A stretch of 64,000 nt of DNA from Paenibacillus sp. BK033 (lineage in GTDB: Bacteria > Bacillota > Bacilli > Paenibacillales > Paenibacillaceae). Position 1 is the stretch's first letter. Each line of letters starts with the position of its first letter. Made by a program: the position numbers and the translations under genes. Below, in pieces: positions 17,801 to 28,700 of this stretch. The stretch lies in contig NZ_SLVP01000002.1 of the NCBI RefSeq assembly GCF_004345425.1, positions 752,651 to 816,650 on the forward strand, in the 5' to 3' direction. The notes beneath the pieces are model-generated. The model had not been told where the DNA came from, searched no databases, and worked only from the letters and a program-made list of their open reading frames with translations.

Positions 17801-20800
17801 TAAGTGTAAAGTTGTACAAGACCATCAGAGAATTGGCTCTCTACCAACCTGCCCATGACATCGTACTGATTGTTTTGAATATAAGTATCAATGGTTTCGT
17901 CGCCTGGTTCAACCTGCGTGCGGATCTGACCATATGCATTATAAGATTTGGTCGAGACATTACCATTTCCGTCGGTTTCACTTATCTCTCTACCACTTAA
18001 ATCATATAAGAACGATTGAATGATTCGTTCTTGAGCTGACGCTGATGAACGAATTGTCTTTGCAATAATATGACCTTCATCATCATATTTGGTGCCATTA
18101 ATAATTCCCTTAGCATCCGTAGTTTTAATCAGGTTGCCAATCGCATCATACTCAAACTTTTGTGTCCAAGAAAGTCCACGTTCTTTTCCAACGGCATCTA
18201 AACTTGTCACTGGCAGATTAGCTGCATTATAGGTCTTAATTGTACCGTATCCACTTTTTATTTTTGCATCGATGGTGTCCCCTGTACCAGCTAAGATCCC
18301 TTCTCCATCTAACTCTTTAATCACATTTCCGTTAGCATCATAGAGATATGCTTTAGTTACAACTTCTTTAGGAACATTGATCCATCCAAAAGTGGAAAGA
18401 TTGATACGTTGCTCATTGAAGATTTCTTTAATAAACTTTATACGCCCCATTGAATCATAATTGTATTCGGTACGGCTAAGTTTATTAATTGGTTTGTTTG
18501 AATAGCTATTTGGTAATACCGCAGCAATTTTTCTACTCGCATAATCATATGCGAAAAATTCTGTTCCTCCCATTGCATCAATTTGCTTAATGAGATTCCC
18601 TCTGCCGTCATATTCAAACTTCGTGACGTTACCATTTCCATCTGTTGTTGTTAACGGTTTGTCATCCCAATCATAAGTAGTGGAGTTTATGATTACAGTT
18701 GGTTGTCCATAATCATCAATTCCTGTCTTGGTAACGGCTAAAACATTACCATCCTCATCGTATTTAGATTCTGTTGTCTTTCCATCTGGGGTCGTCAGTA
18801 CGGTGTTACGGCCTTCCAGATCATACTCGTAGGTTGTAACTATATTTGTAATGCTGTTATCATCAAATGAATTTCCTGTCAAATCTCCACTACGAACCTG
18901 CTGTATCATTTTTACTGGCTTGCCAAGGTCATTGTTTTCAAACTGAGTTACAATCTCCTCTTCAAGACCAACAGCTACAGCCTTACGGGTTACGACCCCA
19001 TCCTCATTGTATTCGAATGTAGTCTTCTCTCCTGAACTCGATTCTGTCTTTGCCACAGTTCCATCAGAATTATAGGATGTGCTATCCCATATCACTCTAT
19101 CGTCGGAAGGAACTACCTCTGGTTCAACAGGATCTTTACCTGTCTTGGTTTTAAGTAACTTGCCATTACGATCATATTCGTAACCCGTATACTTATATTT
19201 ATCTGACGAGAAAGGAGTCCACATTTTAGACAACAGATTTTGACCGTTATATGCATAGATTGTTTTATTACCTTTTGCATCAGCTTTAGACTTTACAAGA
19301 TCATTCGGGTAATACTCAGTCGTAAGAATCGTACCATCTGGCTGTTTTTTTGATATTTCCTGTTCATTGTCGTCATATATCCAGGTTGTCACCGCGGTTT
19401 CTTTCGCATTTAGATAAACCGTTTGGACCTTCTGGGAACGACCACCAGTTAGTACTGAATAAGTATAAGATTCAATTGGAATCGCAACACTTCCAAGTTT
19501 CTCTTGGAATGTCTTCTTCTTAGGCCGATTCATTACATCATATTGATAGGTATATATACTACCATTAGGTTTTGTTTCCGTTAGCACATTTCCATAAAAA
19601 TCATAAGTATAAGAGGTAACGTATCCTCTAGCATCCGTCACTGAGGAAACTAATCCATTGGACTCGTAAACTGTTCGGATACCAACATTATTATTTTTGT
19701 AAATGTACGTAGGTGTAGTATCTAATGTACCATCTTCAGATGATTTATAAAGATTTGGCGATACTTGTTGTACTGGTCGACCATTAATGTCGTATTCCGT
19801 GAATGTCGTTTCACCATTATCACCAATGGTTTTGATAAGTCTTCCGATATTGTCGTATACATAGGTTGTTACAAAACCTTCTGGTGATTTTTCCGACTTC
19901 TTCCAACCGATGTCATTGTATGTGTTTGTAGTCACATGGCCATATTCATTCTCGGTAAGACGGTTTCCAAACTTATCATAGGTGTAACTTTTTACTCCAC
20001 CCTCTGGATCCGTTTCGGACTTTAATAAGCCTTTAGCTCGGTAACCTAACTTCGCTGCTTCTGCATCACTGTAATATTCATAGCCAGTAATCGCAAATTT
20101 AGTTTGATAGGCTTCATTGCTATAAACATCTGTTCCATTAAGAGGGATAGCCTTTTTTACAAGATTTACTTTGTTATCATCGTAAACATAGTACGTATAA
20201 TGTCCAAGCTCATCACTTTCACTTATGAGATTGTTCTTATCATCATATACAAAATTACTCGTACTATTGTCTGGATTGATGATTTGAGTAATATTTCCAT
20301 TCACATCACGAGTATAAGTTGTCTTATTTCCGTAACGGTCTGTAATAGATTTCTCTTCACCAAATTTGTTATAGCCACTTTCATCATTGTAGTATTCAAC
20401 AAGTGTGACTAAACCATCTGGATCTTGCGACTTAATAACATAACCTGCAGCGTCATACCATTTCGTTGTTGTACGACCAGCCAAATCCTTCATTGCTGCG
20501 CTTTTATTTGTTTCATCATATGTGTACTTCGTTACGTTGTGGTTTGTATCCGTATACTTGATGACCTTGTTTTGATCAATACCCCCTGAGCGATCATACT
20601 CAAGTGATTCTAGTGTATTTCCTGACCCATCTTTAATAGCAGTAATATAGTTTTGCGAATCATAGACATAACTAGCAGTTAATTGACCATTCGTATCATA
20701 TACTTTTTCAAGTCTATTGGAAGCATCATATTCATATCTTACAACTCTACCAATAGGATCTGTAATGGATGTAATATACCCGGCAGCGTTATAGGAAATG

Positions 20801-22731
20801 TTAAAGATTCTACCAACTGTATCTGTTATTTTTGTAACTTTACCCGAAGAATTGACAACAATATTTAGCCTATTTCCTTGTCTATCCTGCATCCAAGTCA
20901 AATACCCGTTATAGTCAAAACCATACGTATATTGATCCTGAGTTGTTAATAAATGCGTACCATCCGATTTCTTGACTAATACACTATGAGAATCATTTGC
21001 AGTATAGGTCCCATCACTATTTTTAATAAAAACTTGAACCCCACCGGTTGGGAGCTTAACAACTTTCAACGTTGATGGACTCGTAGAATCATCTCTTACA
21101 GAGCCTTCAAATCCGAAAGTCCACCCTCTACCAAAACCAGAGGTTGTTTTATCATCTTTAGAATTGTAAGAACGGCTGATGTTTACAGTGAAACCAGGAG
21201 CTTCTACACTCATATCGTTTACTGTTTTACCATATCCACCTGATGCGATACTTACCCCTTCTTCACCGAAGTGAATAGCTTCCCATAGTTGTTTGGATAT
21301 GGACGCAGCTAACGTAACAAACATTGAATCTTTAGTTGAACTTTCAATTGAAGTTACTGGGACGAGATCTTTCTTAATCGGAGATTCTGTTTCTATACCT
21401 AATAAAGCTTTCTCCGCATTTACCCATCCATTTGTTAATACTTTTTCAGCTAACTCACTTTGTTTGCTAACATTTGAACTAATTCTATGAGCAACATCTG
21501 ATGCAGATAGATCAGGGTATTTACTCATAACAAGAGCAGCTGTACCTGTAACAAAAGGAGCAGCTATACTTGTCCCACTAACAGATTCGTACTTACCATC
21601 AGGTAATGTTGTTAATACATCTACACCTGGAGCTGCTACATCAACTGTATTGCCAAAGTTAGAGAATGATGCAAGTTCCCCTTTGTTGTTAATTGCAGCT
21701 ACAGAAAGAAGATTAGGCAGGTTATACGCTGCCGGATAAATAGGTTTAGTATTTAAATCATTGCTATCATTACCTGCAGCTGCAACAAATAAGATACCGC
21801 TCGAAGCAATTGCATCTTTGAGCGCCGGATTATTATCCGGTCCTCCAAAACTTGCGTTTATGATGCTAACTCCCATTTGCTTAGCATACTCAATTGCTGC
21901 AATTGCATCGGAAGTATAACCAGTACCTTTATTTATAAATTTCAAAGGTAAAATTTTCACCTGAGGAGCTACACCAATGATGCCCACATCATTACCCTCT
22001 GCTGCAATAACACCAGCAACCTCTGTGCCGTGTTTATCACTTGAAGAGGAATCAAATAGGGTTGCATCATTATTGACAAAGTCAAACCCATTAACATCGT
22101 CGATAAATCCATTACCATCATCATCAATACCGTTGTCAGGTATTTCATTCTCATTAATGAATATGTTATTCTTCAAATCCGGATGATTAATATCAATACC
22201 TGTATCAAGTACCCCTACTAATACGGAAGAGGCTTCCATGGTATCTTTCCATGCTTGTTCAGCTCCGATATCTACTCCAGTTTTACCTGATTTTTGACCC
22301 GAATTATTTAGGCCCCACTCGTCTTTATAACGTGGATCATTAGGTAGACTAGAAACCGTTAATTTATAATTGGGTTGGACAAATTCTACATTTGTATCTT
22401 TCTTCAGCTCTGAAATGGTTTTATTTAAATCATCGGATTCCCCGATTTCCATTACAGAAACTCTAGACTTCTTATAATATAATTTCTCATTAAATTTAGT
22501 TAATTTTAGCTTTTCTTTTAATTTTGATTGAACGCTCGACACATCTTTAATACCTTTATATTTGACTAAAATCTCACTTTTATGAACCGGCTCTGCCGTT
22601 TGAGCCTTGGAGGAATTCAAAACTCGTGATGATGCTGTTGAAGCTTCAGCATGTAAATCTACTAGACCTACGTTTAAAAGCATGACTAAAACCAGGAACT
22701 GTATTCCGGTTTTATATATAAGTTTTTTCAT
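14803..22731 (-). CDS. Subtilase-Rhs-NucB nuclease fusion (polymorphic toxin)
   Basis: A 2642-residue secreted protein. Residues ~1-30 are a signal peptide. Residues ~50-125 look like an inhibitor/pro-region. A subtilisin (S8) domain covers ~135-460, with D176 (LDTGID), H234 (KHGTEVAG) and S388 (GTSIAAP). A DUF6531-like Rhs start (~480-620) and a long array of YD repeats follow to ~2370, closing with the Rhs core end (YYLNARYYDPKIARF...DPTGHW). A hydrophobic and then lysine-rich linker leads to the last ~130 residues, a NucA/NucB-type DNase: LTIDRNGAKENRKASLKG, DLDEYPPAMFKEGG and HNRGAGSSMG. The family fold is an Rhs cage holding a C-terminal toxin. The fused protease may cut or release the toxin (inference). 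GGAGG precedes the ATG, 17 bases after the upstream gene. Confidence 0.93.
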   Translation of the reverse strand: MKKLIYKTGIQFLVLVMLLNVGLVDLHAEASTASSRVLNSSKAQTAEPVHKSEILVKYKGIKDVSSVQSKLKEKLKLTKFNEKLYYKKSRVSVMEIGESDDLNKTISELKKDTNVEFVQPNYKLTVSSLPNDPRYKDEWGLNNSGQKSGKTGVDIGAEQAWKDTMEASSVLVGVLDTGIDINHPDLKNNIFINENEIPDNGIDDDGNGFIDDVNGFDFVNNDATLFDSSSSDKHGTEVAGVIAAEGNDVGIIGVAPQVKILPLKFINKGTGYTSDAIAAIEYAKQMGVSIINASFGGPDNNPALKDAIASSGILFVAAAGNDSNDLNTKPIYPAAYNLPNLLSVAAINNKGELASFSNFGNTVDVAAPGVDVLTTLPDGKYESVSGTSIAAPFVTGTAALVMSKYPDLSASDVAHRISSNVSKQSELAEKVLTNGWVNAEKALLGIETESPIKKDLVPVTSIESSTKDSMFVTLAASISKQLWEAIHFGEEGVSIASGGYGKTVNDMSVEAPGFTVNISRSYNSKDDKTTSGFGRGWTFGFEGSVRDDSTSPSTLKVVKLPTGGVQVFIKNSDGTYTANDSHSVLVKKSDGTHLLTTQDQYTYGFDYNGYLTWMQDRQGNRLNIVVNSSGKVTKITDTVGRIFNISYNAAGYITSITDPIGRVVRYEYDASNRLEKVYDTNGQLTASYVYDSQNYITAIKDGSGNTLESLEYDRSGGIDQNKVIKYTDTNHNVTKYTYDETNKSAAMKDLAGRTTTKWYDAAGYVIKSQDPDGLVTLVEYYNDESGYNKFGEEKSITDRYGNKTTYTRDVNGNITQIINPDNSTSNFVYDDKNNLISESDELGHYTYYVYDDNKVNLVKKAIPLNGTDVYSNEAYQTKFAITGYEYYSDAEAAKLGYRAKGLLKSETDPEGGVKSYTYDKFGNRLTENEYGHVTTNTYNDIGWKKSEKSPEGFVTTYVYDNIGRLIKTIGDNGETTFTEYDINGRPVQQVSPNLYKSSEDGTLDTTPTYIYKNNNVGIRTVYESNGLVSSVTDARGYVTSYTYDFYGNVLTETKPNGSIYTYQYDVMNRPKKKTFQEKLGSVAIPIESYTYSVLTGGRSQKVQTVYLNAKETAVTTWIYDDNEQEISKKQPDGTILTTEYYPNDLVKSKADAKGNKTIYAYNGQNLLSKMWTPFSSDKYKYTGYEYDRNGKLLKTKTGKDPVEPEVVPSDDRVIWDSTSYNSDGTVAKTESSSGEKTTFEYNEDGVVTRKAVAVGLEEEIVTQFENNDLGKPVKMIQQVRSGDLTGNSFDDNSITNIVTTYEYDLEGRNTVLTTPDGKTTESKYDEDGNVLAVTKTGIDDYGQPTVIINSTTYDWDDKPLTTTDGNGNVTKFEYDGRGNLIKQIDAMGGTEFFAYDYASRKIAAVLPNSYSNKPINKLSRTEYNYDSMGRIKFIKEIFNEQRINLSTFGWINVPKEVVTKAYLYDANGNVIKELDGEGILAGTGDTIDAKIKSGYGTIKTYNAANLPVTSLDAVGKERGLSWTQKFEYDAIGNLIKTTDAKGIINGTKYDDEGHIIAKTIRSSASAQERIIQSFLYDLSGREISETDGNGNVSTKSYNAYGQIRTQVEPGDETIDTYIQNNQYDVMGRLVESQFSDGLVQLYTYDELGNQRSKTEQRIDGSEANTESTSYDKNGNIRFVTDANGSTTEKIYDKLNQLVETKTEVTDLNGKKTTQSTTYGYDLNGNRTWEQDWIGNRSTTVYDERNRKIATVDANGVITEKLEYNSSDSQIASYDALNRITKFSFDKNNRQITTTNQEGDTDYQSYNNAGQLASKTDANGSTVRYSYNELGKISSVTNALGEVTSYTYDLNGNLLTQKDGNGHTLTYEYNVSDKEIKRIDDGGRIGQPGNYSYISARVESKTYLPNGQLMTSTDRNGNVTTYVYDIHDNLLTKTVTGTEVDVPENQRQIKYTYDNVGRQLTMTDGTGVTRQVYDELGRVIVKTVPGIGTTTFLHDVTTGYSTGFVADVITDPKGNITTKVLDKTDRLVQVKDGSAQPTTYEYYADGSQHYIYYPNGIKEEYIYFADKQLKILNNYKASALIDSYSYTYDAGNNQLTKNEVVNNSNKGTTTFQYDKLNRVRTIQEPDGKKTEYTYDHAGNRSQEKLTASGNLKVTSYKYDERNRLLSTTEVKTSGETQQYKYTYDNNGNMLTKTTEIRNLIDPLNPPDPSFGMVISGQENENPNISDIANGIAHYEYDVFNQLVKVTSGSGSATYTYNGDGQRVVKTANRITTSYLYNDDDKVVLELNETGQESARNLYGINLISRKTNGIIYSYLYNGHADVTALVQDNGTIAATYTYDVFGNLTSQTGTVNNSIRYAGYQYDDESGLYYLNARYYDPKIARFMSEDTYDGEQNDPLSLNLYTYGHNNPIRYTDPTGHWIVDAIFLAADIAAFAKKPSLANAGMVALSVASFADPTGAASAAIHGARAAGKVVKAVKTTKKAASATKKVTNVIKKVASAVKKKVTKKASTPKYMDRAMAGDNIGSMLRPLTKNNANCPVCTVSRSKHPEAAKHIEDAIKKGHPDTLTIDRNGAKENRKASLKGHKKVPGKDLDEYPPAMFKEGGHGASIRAISQPHNRGAGSSMGHQLRKYSNGTKIKIKIVD

Positions 22732-22748
22732 ATAAACCTCCTATTAAA

Positions 22749-25700
22749 TTATTCGAATATGTTTGATCTTGCTGGACTTTCAATAACGCTATAGGTTATT
22801 GGCGAACCACCTGAAACTTTTGCTTTCATGGCAATACTATTAATTACCCCTGACCAGGATTCGTTTGATGCAATGACTTGGTCGGATGTAAAGACAATAT
22901 TACCAGGCGTAAACTCTGTAACCGTAATGCTGGAGTTTGGAATTCTACCAACGGTCAATTCTTTCGAGCTTGTCCAATTAGAAAGATCAGTTATTTCAAT
23001 AGCATTAGGATCATAGTTTACTTTGAGTGTATATCTAGAGAAATCCATAACATCCTTACCAATAAGGCTAAGGTCGACACTTGTAGACTTAACTAGCCTT
23101 GCTGTCATGGTATTGTTTAGAATATATCCACTCCAAGAACCTGTACCACTTAAGTTAATTGTGCGTATACGGTACTTACGTTCGGTGCCTTTAGCTACCC
23201 CTCGATGAATAAATTCGGATTTTTTACCTGTACTTTTGATGACACCATCAACCTCAATGTCATATCGAATCGCAGTCGGATCCGCTTTCCATTGGATTTT
23301 TACAATCCCTGTACTTGCAGAAGACACGTTAATGTCCTTTGGAATTTCCGGTTTATCAGGCAAGGTAACCTTAATTGCACTACTCCAATCCCCCACTACA
23401 GCATCCGTTCGTGCACGAACACGATAACGGTGGTAAGTAAACGGATCTAATAAACTATCTACATAAGAAGTGGATGTGAAATTATCTACAATGACTGAGC
23501 CATCAAGCTCCACATCGTATCCCGTTGCCCCTGTGACAGGATCCCAACTAATCGCCACATTTTTATTAATGGCTATTGCTTTAATATTCGTTGGAACCGC
23601 TGGTTTTGCAGGTAGGGTTTGATAAGTCAAATCAGATGTCCAAGAGCTTGTACCACTCTGATTCATCGCACGGATACGGAAAGAATAAATGGTATCAGGA
23701 CTTAAGTTTGTCTGGCTGTATTGCGGTTCCGTAACCGTATAAAGCTGTCCATTAACCTGCACTTCATACTTAGTGGCGCCTGTCACAGCATCCCATTTCA
23801 ATAGGATACTCTTATCCGTCAACTCATCTTGAAAATTATCTGGCGTACTTAAGAGATAAGTGGTTACATTGATGGTATTACTCCAATTACTTGCACCTAT
23901 TTCATTAACGGCTCGAATCAGGTACTCATGCGATGAACTTTCTTTCAATCCGTAGAACGTAACCGTTGTAATATCAGATAGAACAGTGACTACCCCATCT
24001 GCCTTTACTTCGTAATAAGACGCATCGAGCAATTCATCCCATCTTAAGGTTGCTGTGGTATTATCCAAAGAGGCAAGAGAAATAGTTGGTGCTGAAGGTG
24101 TAGTACTCTTGGTATTAATATACTGAATTGGACTCCACGCACTCGTACCGCCGGCATTCATAGCTCTTACTCGATAAGCATGTTGAGACGATACTTGTAA
24201 TTTCTTCTTGATAAATGATGTAAGCATACCCGTAGAAACGACTTGACCATCCCATTCCACTTCATAACCAAAAGCATTGGGAACCGCACCCCATGATAAC
24301 GTTATAGACTTCGTGGTAGCTGTTGCAGTAATGCTTGTAGGTGTTGCAGGAGCTACTAGCAGGGTACGAGTAGTGATTGGTTCGCTCCAGTCACCAGCAA
24401 TATCTTGTTTCAGGGCCCTTACCCGATAGAAATGGACAGTATTTGATGACAGGCCTTTATGAACGTATGATAACTTCTGCCCATTTTTCACGAGGCTTTC
24501 TTGTCCATCAATTTCAATCTCATAACTCGTAGCTTCCGATACAGGAGCCCAGCTAAGTGTAACTTGGCTGCTTGTTGGCTTTACTTTCAGGTTCTTTGGT
24601 GCATCTGGCGGAATAAGGATTGTCCCCACCTGTTCAACATTTGACCAATTCGAACTCACACCATCCCCATTAATGGCTCTAACTTTAATGGCATAATGCT
24701 TATGAAGATCAAGTTTGGATAACTCTAGAGTCTTTGAGTCAATTAAAAAACTAGTAGGCTCATCAATCCATTGCCCTTCTGAACTCAGATACTTAGAACC
24801 TGAGCTTATTTGATACCTGGTACCTTGGGCATTTCGATCTGTAACCGTTAGTTTAGGTACTTTGACTCCATCCGTTTGCACACTAATTATTGGAGTCTCA
24901 GCAAGTGTGAATACCTTTTTATTGACCGTATCAATTTGACCGTTTGCTTTCTTTACATCTAAAGAAATCGGGTATTGCGTATTTGGTGTTAAATTCGACG
25001 CCGTAAACTCCGCGCCTGACTGCAGTGAGCCTTGCATTGCTGTTTTGTTACGTTGCAAATCCCGATAGAAGAAAACAGGGCGATCTTTAGCAATTGCGTC
25101 TGTTTGATTCTGAAGAACAACGGGTATTTCTGCATTACCTGCAGTCTGATTTGTTATGGTTGTTGGTGCTGACCAGGTTGTACCGTCAAAGGTTAATTGT
25201 TTAATATTGGTCGATGTTGTACTGATAGTTGGATCAACACCTGAATATAAAACATACAACCTTCCATTAGCATCGCCAGTTATGACAGGGTTAATTTGGC
25301 TATAAGTGTTTCCTGTTGTAAGTTTATCCTCAACTATACTCCAACTAGCCCCACCATCAATAGATTTATTTATCCGGATATTCGAAGCATTTCTTTCATT
25401 GGGGTCAGTAGAACTCCATACTACATATTCAGTGTTTCCATTTACATAAACTTGATGGTTACCAATTGAATAGCTAGAGGATGTTCCAAAAATGTTTTTA
25501 CTAGACCAGCTAGTACCATCCCAAGAATATTGATATAAATAATTATTACTAATATAACTATTCGAGTGCTTAGCAATTATAGCTGGTTTACCATTAACAA
25601 TAATTACTATCGGATTAGTTTCAGTCTCGGTAGAAGAGCTTCTCGTAATTTTAGTGTTTTGTGACCAATTCAAGCCTCTATCAGTACTACTCGCGAAATA

Positions 25701-28700
25701 TATATCGGTATAAGATATTGTACTAGTCCATGCAGCATAGACATTCCCACTGATATCAGCTTCAATACTAACATTTGACACTTGCGGACTATCGTATAAA
25801 GCACTGTTGTCAAGAGTAATTGTATTGCTTAGAATATTTTCGTTAGTTTGAAGAGTTGAATCAAATGAGAAAGCTCGGATAGTTTTTCCATAACGAATAA
25901 TTCCAATAATTTGATTTCCAACTGAAGTTATAGCTGGAGCTGATACTATATTATCTATATCAGAGAGGTAAGCTAGCTGAGACCAGTTCTTACCTTTATC
26001 TTTTGAAACTTCAAATATTACTCCTGTATATGGATCTCCTGAATATGCAGCTATGACCCACCATCCATTCGCTAATTGAACGATCTTCTTACCACCTGAA
26101 GTTCCAACATTAAGTGGAATTGAATAGTTTACCGTTGAATTAAGATCCTCATAGGTGGTTAGCCAGTCACTAGATAGATTTCCAATTGTAAATCGATAAG
26201 GCTGAACTGCAAGTTCACTTGGATTTACGGCATTTTGCGTTCGTAGATTGATACTCGTTTCCGTAATATTTGTCGACAAAGGATACTCAAAGGCACCATC
26301 CGTGACACTAAAATTCACGGTACTTGTACTCGTTTGACTTGAAGTACTTACTACGACTTTTATGGAGTGTTGGCCATTAGAAAGACTTGTTTTCGGTATT
26401 CCTTGGAATACTACTTCTTTTATAGCCTCATTCAATACAATATCGTTTTGTTCCAATGGTTCTGAATTGTTATCCAAATAGGATTTGACAAGAACACTTT
26501 CATTAAGCGATCCTCTAACTACTGCTTTATATGTAACATAATCTTTTGGCACATTTGTTACACTAGAGTTCAGTACCACTGGTGTTGTTCTGTTCGTTTT
26601 ATCTCCAATTCCTAATTGACCATTAGAATTATGGCCCCATACCTTTATAGAACCATCATTAAGGGTTGTTAATACATGACCATTGCCCATAGTTAAAGAC
26701 TCCAGATCTTCAAACCCGTTGATAAAAGTTGGAGTATTTCGTGTAACTAGGTCACCTACACCTAGTTGCCCTGATGTGTTAATCCCCCATGTATAAATAC
26801 TTTTACTAGCAGTAATGGCGCTGGAATTTGAAACACCAGCAAAGATTTTCACTACATTACTAAGGTTAGTAATTGGTGTAGGCGATAATTTGGAGGTCGA
26901 ATTTCCCAAACCAAGTTGACCTGAACTATTCAGTCCCCACGCTTGAACTCCTCCATTTTTCGTTAAAGCTAAAGAATATGACTCACCTGCTTCTACCTGA
27001 ACCACATTTTGTAGTCCTGGCACTTTAATAGGTCGCAATTGTGAGGTTGTGTTTCCTTGCCCTAATTGTCCACTTTCATTAGCCCCCCAAGCTAACACAG
27101 TTCCATCATCCATGAGGGCTAGAGAGTGATTCGTTCCAACTGAAAGGTTAGATACTTTGCCGGCAAAACTTGAAAAATCAACTTTGGTCGGTGAAGTTCT
27201 ATTTGTAGTATCTCCTAACCCTAATTGCCCTGCGCTATTACTTCCCCAAGCAGATATACTTCCATCACTTACAATTGCAAAAGATGCATTCTTACCTGTA
27301 AAGATATCTTTAGCATCTTTTAAAGTGGGAACAACAATTGGCGAATAATGAGGATTAGTCTCTCCTGCCCCTAATTCACCTGCACTGTTTTGACCCCAAG
27401 CATAGACTGTACCATCTTGTGAAAAAGCGAAGACTTGCGTTCCCCCAACAACTAGTTTTGTTATATTATTCAAATTTGGAATCAGTGTGGGGGTTGTTCT
27501 ATCGACAGTATCTCCTAAACCTAACGTTCCAGAACTATTACTCCCCCAACTATAGACTTGACCATTTAATATCATATAAGAGCTTTTAGATTGCGGCCCT
27601 GAATAAACTTTAACCGAATTGTTATTAACCTGGGAATCCACTCCAAAAGGGTAGGTTCCAACTTGTATATCAGTCATATTGGTGAAGACCTTTACATTGG
27701 TGCCACTTCCAATAGTTCCACCTAATTTTCCGTAGATGTTGTTTCCCGCAGCATACAATTTTTCATCCGCTGTTTGTAAGAATATAGAATTCTCTCCGCC
27801 GCCAACAATATGCGAAATGTTTGCATTAATGGAAAGAGTAGTAGGCGAATATCGATCAGTTAGATCATTTAGTCCTAGTTGTCCCTTATCATTTCTGCCC
27901 CACACTTTAATGGTGTTATCGTTTAACAAAGCAATGGAACTCATATATGCAGTAGATATTTCTTTAACATTTGATAATCCTGGTATAATTGTTGGCGTGC
28001 TTACACTATAGACTGTACTACTATTAATACCTAACTGGCCTACCACGTTAGATCCCCATGACATAACAGTGCCGTTGTCCATTAAAGCTAATACTTGGCC
28101 GCCCCCATTTGTTTCTATTCTCGAGACACTAGCCAGATTTGGAATTATTGTAGGTGCTGAAAGTTTAGTAACAGCACCTCCCATACCTAAGGCTCCAGAA
28201 TCATTACTTCCCCATGCCTTGACCGTACCATCATTTAATAATGCATATGCACTATACGATCCTGCAGCAATTTGTTTTACGTTTGATAATCCCGGTACTA
28301 GAGTAGGAGTATACGTACCCATGTCAGTATTATTCCCCCACACCATTACGGTACCATTATTGAGCAAGGCCAATGCAAATTGAGCACCTGCAGCAACCTG
28401 CTTTACATTGGTTAGTCCATTCCCTCTTGCATAATCTCCCCAAGATCTAAGTGAACCATCTTTTAATATTGCATAAGATTGGAGTGACGATCCTGCTATA
28501 CTTTTTACATCAGTAAGATTGGGAATTAGCTGATTTCTACTATAACTGGAAGATATATAACCAAGTCCCATAGTACTGTAACCACCATCATTTCCTATTG
28601 CTTGCACACCGCCTTCTTTGGTTAAGAACAATGAGTAGTTCCCCCATGCAATAACCTTTTGCGGGAATGAAGATGTAGACAGATCACTGCCATATGCTTG

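Noticed and set aside
14803..22731. YD-repeat region as CRISPR-like or DNA tandem repeats
   Set aside because: The periodicity is at protein level (Rhs YD repeats); the nucleotide repeats are degenerate and not spaced like a CRISPR array.
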